NCBI GenBank assembly: GCA_963696505.1
Contig: CAVOKN010000006.1
Coordinates: forward strand, 124,001 to 188,000
DNA: 64,000 bases
Direction: 5' to 3'
Source of the DNA: CAVOKN01 sp963696505
GTDB taxonomy: Bacteria > Pseudomonadota > Gammaproteobacteria > Burkholderiales > Rhodocyclaceae
A program made the position numbers and the translations under genes. Every line of letters starts with the position of its first letter. Within the stretch, counting starts at the first letter, position 1. Of the stretch, positions 53,636 through 61,502 are shown piece after piece. Below the pieces are notes generated by a model, which was given only the letters and a program-made list of their open reading frames with translations, searched no databases and was not told the origin of the DNA.

Positions 53636-55072
53636 ATGGCAGCGCAGGAGCCGACGTCGGGCGACGCATCGCTGGTGACGCTCACCTTCCTGTTCACCGA
53701 CATCGAGGGCTCCACCGCACTCTGGGAGCAGGAGCCCGAGCGCATGCGCAGCGCCCTGCAGCGCCACAACAGTTTGTTGTCAGCCGCCGTGGAGCGCCAC
53801 CACGGCTGGGTGTTCAAGACCGTCGGCGACGCCTTCTGCGTCACCTTCGACCGCGCCGCCGACGCAATCGGCGCCGCCTGCCAGATCCAGAGCAGCCTGG
53901 ACGCGGAAACCTGGCCGACGCGCACGCCGCTGCGGGTGCGCGTGGCCCTGCACACCGGCCCGGCCCACCTGAGCGCCGGCGACTATTTCGGCACCACGGT
54001 CAATCGCTGCGCCCGCCTGCTGGCGGTGGCCCGCGGCGGCCAGACCCTGCTCAGTTCCACCACCGAAAGCCTGGCGGCAAGCGCCCTGCCCGCCGGCGTC
54101 AGCCTGCGCGACCTCGGGCTGCACCGCCTGCGCGACCTGCCCCACCCGATCCACGTGTTTCAGCTCGTGCATCCGGGACTCGATCCGGTGCTGCTGGAGA
54201 TCGACGAACTGCCCGGCGGCAGCAAGCTCACCGCGCAGCCGCTGGCGCGCTTCAACCCGATCGAACTGTTCGACGTTCCGACGCTGCCGGCCATCGTCGT
54301 GCAGGCGCTGGCGGCGATGCAGGATCCGAAGAGCGACGCCACGTCGGTGGAAAAGGTGATCGCCCGCGACCCCGCGCTGTCGGCCAAGATCCTGCGCGTG
54401 GCCAACTCCGCCTTCTTCGGCTATGCGCGGCGGGTAAGCACCATCGTCGATGCAATACGCATCCTCGGATTCACCAACGTGCAGGGGATGATCATCGGCG
54501 TCGGCGCCTTCGACGCCTTCCGCACCGAGCGGCTCAACCTGAACGAGTTCTGGCGCCATTCGATCGCCACCGCCACTGCGGCGCGGCTGCTCGCACCGCA
54601 GGTCGATTGCCGCTCCGACGAAGCCTTCACCGCCGGCATACTCCACGACATCGGCAAGCTCATCTTCGCCATCCAGGCGGACGCCGGCTACCAGAAGGTG
54701 CTCGACCTGGAGCGGGAAACGGGGGCCAGCAGCCTCGAAGCGGAACGCACCCTGCTGGAATTCACCCATCCCGAGGTCGGCGAGACGGTGGCGGAGCGCT
54801 GGAACCTCCCCGCCCGCTACGTCGCCGCCATCGCCCACCACCACGACCCCGATTCGGCGGGCGACGAAAGCAGGTTCTGCGCGCTGATCGGCCTCGCGGA
54901 CCAGGCTGCCCATGCGATATCGCTAGCGGGGGAATTGCCGCCGACGCGGGAAGCCGAGCGCATCGCGCGGCTGGAGGACCTGCGGCTCGGCAGCGCAGAC
55001 TGGGACGATTGCCTGCGTCGTCTGCAGGACGCAGAGACCGAAATCGACACCTTCGTCAGCGCAATCCGCTGA
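53636..55072 (+). CDS. Adenylate cyclase-HDOD fusion protein
   Basis: 478 residues, AGGAGG upstream of the ATG. Residues 15-170 are a class III cyclase domain: metal aspartates D22 (FTDIEGST) and D65 (GDAF), purine-specifying K61 and T121, transition-state N123 and R127, all consistent with an active adenylate cyclase. Residues about 210-410 are an HDOD domain (LFDVPTLPAIVVQALAAMQD, ILHDIGKL). HDOD domains are output modules in chemotaxis, c-di-GMP and stress signalling. No sensor or membrane segment is present. Confidence 0.9.
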   Translation: MAAQEPTSGDASLVTLTFLFTDIEGSTALWEQEPERMRSALQRHNSLLSAAVERHHGWVFKTVGDAFCVTFDRAADAIGAACQIQSSLDAETWPTRTPLRVRVALHTGPAHLSAGDYFGTTVNRCARLLAVARGGQTLLSSTTESLAASALPAGVSLRDLGLHRLRDLPHPIHVFQLVHPGLDPVLLEIDELPGGSKLTAQPLARFNPIELFDVPTLPAIVVQALAAMQDPKSDATSVEKVIARDPALSAKILRVANSAFFGYARRVSTIVDAIRILGFTNVQGMIIGVGAFDAFRTERLNLNEFWRHSIATATAARLLAPQVDCRSDEAFTAGILHDIGKLIFAIQADAGYQKVLDLERETGASSLEAERTLLEFTHPEVGETVAERWNLPARYVAAIAHHHDPDSAGDESRFCALIGLADQAAHAISLAGELPPTREAERIARLEDLRLGSADWDDCLRRLQDAETEIDTFVSAIR

Positions 55073-55326
55073 ACTCGCAACCGTGGCACAGGGGCGAGTC
55101 CCGCAGCCCCCCCTGCGTCGATTTGTCGCGGCCCCGATCGGGATACGAGCTATCGGTTAACCCGATTCGTCTATCAGGCGTCATCTGCCCGCGCCTATAA
55201 TGGTCGAAGGTAACGATCGGCTGCAAGGCGCCCGAGCGCCGTGCGGCACGACCCGGCGCCACGACAATATCCCAGTGTGGGTTCCGCTGCAGCCCCGCAG
55301 GCAAGGGCACTGGCCCGGTATCCCGC
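55073..55326. other. 254-bp gap before the sigma54 activator gene
   Basis: TATAAT at 55196-55201 is a perfect -10 but lacks a good -35, leaving a leader of about 125-150 nt. Small inverted repeats (CCCAGTGTGGG, CTGCAG) are present. No gene or known RNA family is recognised. Confidence 0.45.
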
Positions 55327-55350
55327 TTGAACAACGAGGGAGACACGCTC

Positions 55351-56445
55351 TTGGAAGCCTACGAGCGCGAAACGCGTATACAGCGGGGACGACCGCATCC
55401 TGGCCGGACCACCGGCAATCGTGAAGCCGAGCCGGGACTCGATCGCTTCGCGGATCAGCTGGTGGGCCAATCGCCCGCCTTTCGACAGGCTCTGACGACG
55501 GTGCAGCGCGTCGCGCAGTTCGGCGCGATCGTGCTGCTGACGGGCGAGACCGGGACCGGCAAGGAGCTCGTCGCCCGGGCGATCCATTATCTGGGCGCAT
55601 TCCGCGACGGCCCGCTGGTTCCGGTCAACTGCGGCGCGATTCCGGAAGGACTGGCCGAGAACGAACTCTTCGGCCATGCCCGTGGCGCCTACACCGGAGC
55701 CCATCAGCATCATCCTGGGGTCATTGCCGCGGCCGAGGGCGGCACCCTGTTCCTGGACGAGATCGAATGCCTGTCGCTCAAGTGCCAGGCAGCGCTACTG
55801 CGGGTGCTCCAGGACCAGTCTTACCGGCCGCTGGGCTCGGACCGTACGGTCCAGGGGCGGCTGCGCATCATCGTGGCCAGCAACCGGGATCTCGCCGGAA
55901 TGGTCCGCGACGGCGGCTTCCGCCAGGATCTGTACTTCCGCCTCTCGGTGCTCAGGATCAACCTGCCGGCGCTGCGCGAGCGGGCGAGCGACATCCCGCT
56001 GCTGGCACGTCATTTCATCCGCAAGTTTGCCGGGCAGTACCAGTTGCCGGAAAAGCGCCTGTCCCGCGCCGCAGAGGCGGCACTGATGACTCACCCCTGG
56101 CCGGGCAACGTCAGGGAACTGGAGAACTTCATCCACCGCGCCTTTCTCATGATCGAGGGCGCAGAACTGGACTTCAACGAACAAAGCCTGTCAGGCCTCG
56201 ACGGAACCGGTCCGCCACAAGCAAGCCAGTTGGTCCACTGCGATGACGATCAGATCGTCCTGCCCCAAGGCAAGACCTTCAGCGCCGCCAAGGCGGAAGT
56301 CATCGCCGATTTCGAGCGCCGCTACCTCACCCGCCTGATGCACGATTGCGGCGGAAACGTCTCCCTCGCCGCGCGCCTGGCGGGCAAGGAGCGGCACACC
56401 CTGCGCCGTCTGCTGCAAAAGCACGGACTCAGCCGCGAGGCTTGA
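55351..56445 (+). CDS. Sigma54-dependent transcriptional activator without a sensor domain
   Basis: 364 residues if translation starts at TTG 55351, which has GAGGGAG 8 nt upstream; a TTG at 55327 adds 8 residues. There is no ATG. The AAA+ domain has Walker A GETGTGKE, the sigma54-contact loop GAYTGA and Walker B TLFLDEIE; a Fis-type helix-turn-helix ends the protein (LAARLAGKERHTLRRLLQKHG). About 40 low-complexity residues replace a receiver or ligand domain, as in PspF. Target genes are unknown. Confidence 0.9.
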   Translation: MEAYERETRIQRGRPHPGRTTGNREAEPGLDRFADQLVGQSPAFRQALTTVQRVAQFGAIVLLTGETGTGKELVARAIHYLGAFRDGPLVPVNCGAIPEGLAENELFGHARGAYTGAHQHHPGVIAAAEGGTLFLDEIECLSLKCQAALLRVLQDQSYRPLGSDRTVQGRLRIIVASNRDLAGMVRDGGFRQDLYFRLSVLRINLPALRERASDIPLLARHFIRKFAGQYQLPEKRLSRAAEAALMTHPWPGNVRELENFIHRAFLMIEGAELDFNEQSLSGLDGTGPPQASQLVHCDDDQIVLPQGKTFSAAKAEVIADFERRYLTRLMHDCGGNVSLAARLAGKERHTLRRLLQKHGLSREA

Positions 56446-56628
56446 GCGCCAATCTGCGTTGCGCCTTGGATCGCGACTGCCAGCTTCGCAGAACGTCGGT
56501 GCACCAGGACCGCGTCACCCTGATCATTACATCTCAAGCCACACAAGGGATTGACGCTTGCGTGCGACACCCTGCGCACGCATCGCTGTCAGATACTGCT
56601 TCTTTGGCTTACCGGAGCAATTGGTACT
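56446..56628. other. Gap after the sigma54 activator
   Basis: 183 bp with no gene, hairpin or repeat that I can support. Confidence 0.4.
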
Positions 56629-56702
56629 TGGAGGCGCGAGCCGGAATCGAACCGACATGGACGGATTTGCAATCCGCTGCATGACCATTCTGCCATCGCG
56701 CC
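56629..56702 (-). tRNA. tRNA-Cys (anticodon GCA)
   Basis: 74 nt including CCA. Acceptor GGCGCGA/TCGCGCC, D arm GGCAGAATGGTCATGC, anticodon stem GCGGA/TCCGT around TTGCAAA (anticodon GCA), T arm with GGTTCGATTCC. All arms pair. It lies downstream of a damaged copy of its own 5' half. Confidence 0.95.
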
Positions 56703-56776
56703 CCGAACCTGAGGACAACCTTGCAGCGGTGCATGAAGCTTTGCAATCCGCTGCATAACCAGTCTGCCAGCCCGCC
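56703..56776 (-). pseudogene. Degenerate tRNA-Cys copy
   Basis: The first 37 nt on the minus strand match the 5' half of the neighbouring tRNA-Cys closely (D arm GGCAGACTGGTTATGC, anticodon arm start GCGGATTGCAAA). After the anticodon the sequence diverges: the anticodon stem cannot close (GCTTC instead of TCCGT) and no T arm follows. GCAGCGG and CCGCTGC within it can pair instead. It is directly adjacent to the intact gene. Confidence 0.8.
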
Positions 56777-56811
56777 AAGGCTGGCGCCAATTCACGCCGG
56801 CGTGCCGCTTG

Positions 56812-56848
56812 AACGAAAAGGGGAAAACGCCGCCCTTGCGTTTTCCCC
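56812..56848 (-). terminator. Rho-independent terminator after tRNA-Gly
   Basis: GGGGAAAACGC pairs perfectly with GCGTTTTCCCC over a 7-nt loop (56820-56848). On the minus strand it is followed by TTTTCGTT. It lies 8 bp after the tRNA-Gly end and before both tRNA-Cys sequences. Confidence 0.8.
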
Positions 56849-56856
56849 GGAGATTC

Positions 56857-56932
56857 TGGAGCGGCAGAAGAGTCTCGAACTCTCGACCTCAACCTTGGCA
56901 AGGTTGCGCTCTACCAACTGAGCTACTGCCGC
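56857..56932 (-). tRNA. tRNA-Gly (anticodon GCC)
   Basis: 76 nt including CCA. Acceptor GCGGCAG pairs with CTGCCGC, D arm GCTCAGTTGGTAGAGC, anticodon arm CAACC-TTGCCAA-GGTTG (anticodon GCC), T arm GAGAGTTCGAGACTCT. All four arms are intact. Confidence 0.97.
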
Positions 56933-56945
56933 AATGGAGACCGGC

Positions 56946-56973
56946 ATTATAGCGGCGCCCAAAGGGGTGTCAA
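56946..56973 (-). promoter_or_regulatory. Consensus sigma70 promoter of tRNA-Gly
   Basis: On the minus strand TTGACA (56968-56973) and TATAAT (56946-56951) are both perfect consensus hexamers, spaced by 16 bp and 13 bp before the tRNA. Confidence 0.88.
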
Positions 56974-57072
56974 CCGAGTCCGAAGCGAGTCCGAAGCAGG
57001 TCCGCTGCATGACCAAAGGCGAGACGAATCGCGGGCAAAGACCGCGCGCCCCGCCCCCGGCAAAGCCGCCCG

Positions 57073-58485
57073 TCACAGCACCTTACCAGGGTTCAAGAGG
57101 CCCTTCGGGTCGAGGGAGTGCTTGATCCCGCGCATCATATCCATTTCCACTGCGCTCTTGTAACGGAGTATCTCGGCACGCTTCAGTTGGCCCAATCCGT
57201 GCTCCGCGCTGATGCTGCCCCCCAGATCCGCGACGATGTCATGCACGATCCGGTTTGCGTCGGCGCTGCTTCCAATCAAGCGGTCGTTGGCATCGCCTAT
57301 TGCGTGCGAGAGGTTATAGTGCAGGTTGCCATCCCCGACATGGCCGAATGCAACAATGCGCGCGCCCGCAAAGGCTACACGCAGCGCTGCATCCGCGCGT
57401 TCGAGAAACGTTGGAATTCGGCTCACGGGCACGGAAACATCATGCTTGATGCTCAGGCCTTCGATCTTCTGTGCCTCCGAGATGCTTTCCCGCAGGCGCC
57501 ACATCTCCTTCGCCTGCGCGATGCTGCGAGCCGATGCCGCATCGGTCACAAGCCCCCGCTCGATCTCCGCCATCAGCAGGCCATCCAAGACACTGCCGAT
57601 GTCGAATCCGGCCAGCGACTCCGAAACTTCGACCAACACATGCCAGGGCGATGCCTCGGCAAGTGGCAGGCGCGCGCCGGGAATGTTCTTCAAGACCAGT
57701 TCCAGGGCACTCTGGCCCATGAGTTCGAAGGCCGTAATGCGATCGCCCAGGCTACCGCGCAGTCGCGCGAGCAGTTCCACGGCCGCTGAAGCACTGCCCA
57801 CTGCGAGCCAGGCAAGTGCAGTTGCCTGTGGCCGCGGGAAGAGCTTGAGTACAGCTGCGGCGATGATGCCGAGAGAGCCCTCCGCGCCGATGAACAGATG
57901 TTTGAGATCGTAGCCGGTGTTGTCCTTGCGCAAGGCCCGCAACCCGTTCCAAATGCGGCCGTCAGGCAGGACTACCTCCAGACCCAGGGTCAGCTCGCGA
58001 GCATTTCCGTAGCGCAGCACATGCACGCCGCCGGCATTGGTGGAGAGATTGCCGCCGATTTCACAGCTCCCCTCCGCCGCCAGACTCAAGGGAAACAGGC
58101 GGTCGGCCCCGGCCGCTGCCTCCTGAACCTGACGCAGCGTGCAGCCCGCCTCAACGGTGATGCTGTTATTGGCTGCATCGATCTCACGCACCCGGTTGAG
58201 CCGCGAAACGTTGATGATCACCGCATTCCCTGTGGCATCTGGCGTGGCGCCGCCGACAAGACCGGTGTTGCCCGCCTGGGGCACCATCGGAATGCCATGT
58301 TGTGCCAGCAGCGCCACCACTGTGGCCAACTCCGCGGTCGTGCCTGGCTTGACTACGCAACGCGCAGCACCCCGGTATCGGCCCCGCCAGTCCTCGAGGT
58401 AGCCCTGCATGTCCTCGGGGGCTGAGATCAGCGCCGCCTCGCCGACCAGTTTCCGCAAGCGCGCCAGGAGATCAAAGTCAGTCAT
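57073..58485 (-). CDS. FAD-binding oxidase of the GlcD/D-lactate dehydrogenase family
   Basis: 470 residues from the ATG at 58485; the longer frame beyond it overlaps the patatin gene. The FAD_binding_4 (PCMH) domain is clear (VVKPGTTAELATVVALLAQHG, PQAGNTGLVGG, GGNLSTNAGG), followed by the FAD-oxidase C domain with FGHVGDGNLHYN and the ending DPKGLLNPGKVL. Such enzymes oxidise 2-hydroxy acids (glycolate, D-lactate, D-2-hydroxyglutarate) and pass electrons to the quinone pool or ETF; the substrate is not clear. The start overlaps the patatin stop by 1 base. Confidence 0.93.
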   Translation of the reverse strand: MTDFDLLARLRKLVGEAALISAPEDMQGYLEDWRGRYRGAARCVVKPGTTAELATVVALLAQHGIPMVPQAGNTGLVGGATPDATGNAVIINVSRLNRVREIDAANNSITVEAGCTLRQVQEAAAGADRLFPLSLAAEGSCEIGGNLSTNAGGVHVLRYGNARELTLGLEVVLPDGRIWNGLRALRKDNTGYDLKHLFIGAEGSLGIIAAAVLKLFPRPQATALAWLAVGSASAAVELLARLRGSLGDRITAFELMGQSALELVLKNIPGARLPLAEASPWHVLVEVSESLAGFDIGSVLDGLLMAEIERGLVTDAASARSIAQAKEMWRLRESISEAQKIEGLSIKHDVSVPVSRIPTFLERADAALRVAFAGARIVAFGHVGDGNLHYNLSHAIGDANDRLIGSSADANRIVHDIVADLGGSISAEHGLGQLKRAEILRYKSAVEMDMMRGIKHSLDPKGLLNPGKVL

Positions 58486-59381
58486 CAGGAGGCGGCGGCA
58501 ATCGCGTAGCGGATGGCGGGCAGATGGCGCAGCACCACCGCTCTGCCCTCGGCGATGGCCTCGGCGCCGCGGTGGTAGTCCATCAGCCCGAGCTGCGCAA
58601 GGCGCGGCGCGATCAACACGTCCGCCGGTTCCCCCGCCAGACGGCTGCGGGCAATGCGCACCTGCATGATGTTGATGCTGGCGAACAGCACGCTGATCAT
58701 CGACGGCGCCGCGGCCGTTTCCGCCGCAGCCGAATCGGCAGCGCGCCCGAAGCGGGCCAGCACGCGCTGAGTCCACCCCGCCTCGGTTTCGGTCGGCGGC
58801 TCGCTCGGACGGCGCAGGCTGCGCCCGACGATGTCGGAGCCGAGGTCGACCGCAATCACCGTGTCCGCTCCCATGGCGCGGCACAGGGAAACCGGGACCG
58901 GATTGACGAGGCCGCCGTCGACGAGGAAGGCCTCCCCGCGGGGACGCGGCGTGAATAGCCCCGGCATGGCGATGGACGCCCGCACCGCTTCGGCGACGCT
59001 GCCTTCGCGAAGCCAGATCTCCCGACCCGATTCGAGATCGGTCGCCACGCAGGCGAAAGGCAGCGGCAGGTCGGCGAAGTCGCGGTCCACGAAGTGCTTC
59101 TCGAAGAACTGGATCAGTTTCTCGCCCTTGAACAGCCCGCCCTTCAGGCTGACGTCGAGCAGCGATACCACGTCCTGCCAGGTCAGCGAGGACACCCAGG
59201 TTTCCAGCTTCGGCAGATCGCCGTCGGCGTACACGGCGCCGACGAAGGCGCCGATCGAGCAGCCGCACACGATGTCGGGGACGATGCCCTCCTCCGCAAG
59301 CGCACGGATCACACCGATGTGTGCCCACCCCCGCGCCGCGCCGCTGCCAAGGGCGAGGCCGAGGCGCCCGCGGTGGTTCAT
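58485..59381 (-). CDS. Patatin-like phospholipase (RssA family)
   Basis: 298 residues without signal peptide. The oxyanion loop GSGAARG, the nucleophile elbow G-C-S-I-G (VCGCSIGAFVGAVYA) and the catalytic aspartate in DGGLVNPVP form a complete Ser-Asp dyad. RssA-type proteins are cytoplasmic lipid hydrolases. It ends within the start of the FAD oxidase and begins 1 bp after rimO, so rimO-patatin-oxidase form one operon. Confidence 0.92.
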   Translation of the reverse strand: MNHRGRLGLALGSGAARGWAHIGVIRALAEEGIVPDIVCGCSIGAFVGAVYADGDLPKLETWVSSLTWQDVVSLLDVSLKGGLFKGEKLIQFFEKHFVDRDFADLPLPFACVATDLESGREIWLREGSVAEAVRASIAMPGLFTPRPRGEAFLVDGGLVNPVPVSLCRAMGADTVIAVDLGSDIVGRSLRRPSEPPTETEAGWTQRVLARFGRAADSAAAETAAAPSMISVLFASINIMQVRIARSRLAGEPADVLIAPRLAQLGLMDYHRGAEAIAEGRAVVLRHLPAIRYAIAAAS

Positions 59382-59382
59382 C

Positions 59383-60714
59383 TCAAGCGGTCCGCCGGGC
59401 GTAGAGGTCGTGGGTGTCGGAGTCGGTGATGGTCACCCTCACCCTGTCGCCGACTTCCAGATCCTCGCCGTCCGTCACGTACACCAGACCGTCGATGTCG
59501 GGGGCATCGGCGCTGGAGCGGGCCACCGCCCCCTCGTCGTTCACTTCGTCCACCAGGACCTCGATGGTGCGGCCAATCCTGCCCTCGAGGCGGGCGGCGC
59601 TGATGTCTTCCTGAAGTTCCATCACGCGCGCACGGCGCTCCTCGCGCACTTCCTCCGGAAGCATCCCGGGCAACGCGTTTGCCGGCGCACCCTCGACGGG
59701 CGAATAGGCAAAGCAGCCGACGCGATCGAGTTGCGCCTCCTCGATGAATGCGAGCAACTCCTCGAACTCATCTTCCGTCTCGCCGGGAAAACCGGCGATG
59801 AAGGTGCTGCGCAGCGTGATGTCGGGGCAGATCTCGCGCCAGGCACGGATACGGGCCAGCACGTTCTCGCTGGAGGCCGGGCGCTTCATGAGCCTGAGGA
59901 TGCGCGCGCTGGCGTGCTGGAACGGCACGTCGAGGTAGGGCAAAACTCGGCCTTCCGCCATCAAGGGAATGACATCGTCAACGCTTGGGTAGGGATAGAC
60001 GTAGTGCAACCGCACCCAGGCGCCGAGTTCCCCGAGGGATTTCGCCAGGTCGAAAAGGCGGGTCTTGACCGGTCGGCCGTTCCAGAAGGCGGTGCGGTAC
60101 TTGAGGTCGACGCCGTAGGCGCTGGTGTCCTGGGAGATGACCAGCAACTCCTTGACCCCCGACCTGACCAGCGTCTCCGCCTCCCGCATCACTTCGTCGA
60201 TGGGCCGGCTCGCCAGATCGCCACGCAGGCTGGGGATGATGCAGAAGCTGCAGCGGTGGTTGCAGCCTTCCGAAATTTTGAGGTAGGCATAGTGCGAAGG
60301 CGTCAGTTTGACGCCCTGCGGCGGCACCAGGTCGGTGTAGGGATCGTGGGGCCGCGGCAAGTGATCGTGCACCGCGTCCATCACCTCGGCCGCCGCGTGG
60401 GGGCCGGTGACGGCCAGCACCTGCGGGTGAGTCTGCCGCACGATGTCTCCCTTGGCGCCGAGGCAGCCGGTGACGATCACCCGGCCGTTCTCGGCCAGCG
60501 CCTCGCCGATCGCATCGAGGGACTCCTCGACCGCGGCGTCGATGAAGCCGCAGGTATTGACCACCACCAGGTCGGCACCCTCGTAGGTGGGCGAGATCAG
60601 ATAGCCCTCCGCGCGCAGGCGCGTGAGGATGCCCTCGGAATCCACCAGCGCCTTCGGACAGCCGAGCGACACGAAGCCCACCTTGGGCGCGGCAGACTTC
60701 CGGGCGCGGGACAT
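59383..60714 (-). CDS. rimO: Ribosomal protein uS12 methylthiotransferase RimO
   Basis: 443 residues. It adds a methylthio group to Asp88 of ribosomal protein S12. The UPF0004 domain with three cluster cysteines (LGCPKA, NTCGF, TGCLG), the radical-SAM triad CNHRCSFC and a C-terminal TRAM domain are intact. The IIPSLRGDLASRPIDEV block distinguishes RimO from MiaB. Confidence 0.96.
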   Translation of the reverse strand: MSRARKSAAPKVGFVSLGCPKALVDSEGILTRLRAEGYLISPTYEGADLVVVNTCGFIDAAVEESLDAIGEALAENGRVIVTGCLGAKGDIVRQTHPQVLAVTGPHAAAEVMDAVHDHLPRPHDPYTDLVPPQGVKLTPSHYAYLKISEGCNHRCSFCIIPSLRGDLASRPIDEVMREAETLVRSGVKELLVISQDTSAYGVDLKYRTAFWNGRPVKTRLFDLAKSLGELGAWVRLHYVYPYPSVDDVIPLMAEGRVLPYLDVPFQHASARILRLMKRPASSENVLARIRAWREICPDITLRSTFIAGFPGETEDEFEELLAFIEEAQLDRVGCFAYSPVEGAPANALPGMLPEEVREERRARVMELQEDISAARLEGRIGRTIEVLVDEVNDEGAVARSSADAPDIDGLVYVTDGEDLEVGDRVRVTITDSDTHDLYARRTA

Positions 60715-60740
60715 GCTCTACTGGGGGGGGAACGCGGATG

Positions 60741-60763
60741 TCCGGCAGTCGGTCGCTGCCGGA
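60741..60763 (-). terminator. Hairpin after phaR
   Basis: TCCGGCAG pairs perfectly with CTGCCGGA over a 7-nt loop, 8 bp after the phaR stop. There is no U-run, so it is only a possible terminator. Confidence 0.45.
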
Positions 60764-60771
60764 TTCGATGG

Positions 60772-61377
60772 CTACTTCTTGGAAGCCTTTTCGGCGGCCT
60801 TGTCGGCGGCCGCTTCGTTCTCCCGGGCTTGCGCCTCGGTCACCGGGAAGCCGGGGAACGGGAAGCCCGAGAACAGGTTGCGGGTCTGGTTCTGTATCTG
60901 TTCCTGCATCTGCATAAACATCTTCTTGCTCTGCTCCATGTACGCACCCATCATGCTCTGCATGGCGGGGCCCTGGAAGTTGAGGAACTGCGTCCAGAGA
61001 TCCTTGTTCATGGGATTGTTCTCGCCGTAGATGGTGCGTGCCTGCTCGTGGAGCTTGGCCTGCACGTCGCTGAAGGCCTTGATGTTGCTTTCGAGATATT
61101 TCCCCATCATGCCCTGCATCGCATTGCCGTAGAAGCGGATCATCTGCGCCAGCAACTGGCTGGAGAACATCGGCATCCCGGCCGACTCCTCTTCGAGAAT
61201 GATCTGCAGCAGGATGCTGCGGGTGATCTCCTCGTTGGACTTGGCATCGACGACCTGGAAGGATTCCTGCCCAAGCACCAGTTCCTTCACGTCGGCCAGC
61301 GTGATGTAGGCGCTGGTCTTGGTGTCGTAAAGGCGGCGATTGGGGTATTTCTTGATCAGTCTGGTCGGTTCCGACAT
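60772..61377 (-). CDS. phaR: Polyhydroxyalkanoate synthesis repressor PhaR
   Basis: 201 residues from the ATG at 61377 (GGAGG 8 nt upstream). The N-terminal PHB/PHA DNA-binding domain (IKKYPNRRLYDTKTSAYITL) is followed by two PHB_acc repeats (IILEEESAGMPMFS, MIRFYGNAMQGMMGKYLE) and an amphipathic Met/Gln-rich C-terminus. PhaR senses polymer granules and represses phasin and phaR genes. It follows the phaB genes behind a terminator and has its own promoter. Confidence 0.95.
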   Translation of the reverse strand: MSEPTRLIKKYPNRRLYDTKTSAYITLADVKELVLGQESFQVVDAKSNEEITRSILLQIILEEESAGMPMFSSQLLAQMIRFYGNAMQGMMGKYLESNIKAFSDVQAKLHEQARTIYGENNPMNKDLWTQFLNFQGPAMQSMMGAYMEQSKKMFMQMQEQIQNQTRNLFSGFPFPGFPVTEAQARENEAAADKAAEKASKK

Positions 61378-61427
61378 TGCTTGGTCCTCCGGCGGGCGGT
61401 AGGGGGAGCGTTGCACCGCGCAAAAGC

Positions 61428-61433
61428 ATTATA
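61428..61433 (-). promoter_or_regulatory. -10 element of the phaR promoter
   Basis: TATAAT on the minus strand, about 50 bp before the phaR start and directly downstream of the phaB terminator. The -35 position (GACAGC, inside the terminator stem) is a poor match, so the promoter may be weak or activator-dependent. Confidence 0.5.
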
Positions 61434-61440
61434 CACAGAC

Positions 61441-61462
61441 AAAAAACCCCGCTGTCGCGGGG
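61441..61462 (-). terminator. Rho-independent terminator of the phaC-phaB-phaB operon
   Basis: CCCCGC pairs perfectly with GCGGGG over a TGTC/GACA loop; on the minus strand it is followed by TTTTTT. It lies about 40 bp after the second phaB stop. Confidence 0.88.
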
Positions 61463-61502
61463 CTTCATGCTGCACCTTTGCTGCACCCGGCAGCCCGGCG
61501 GT

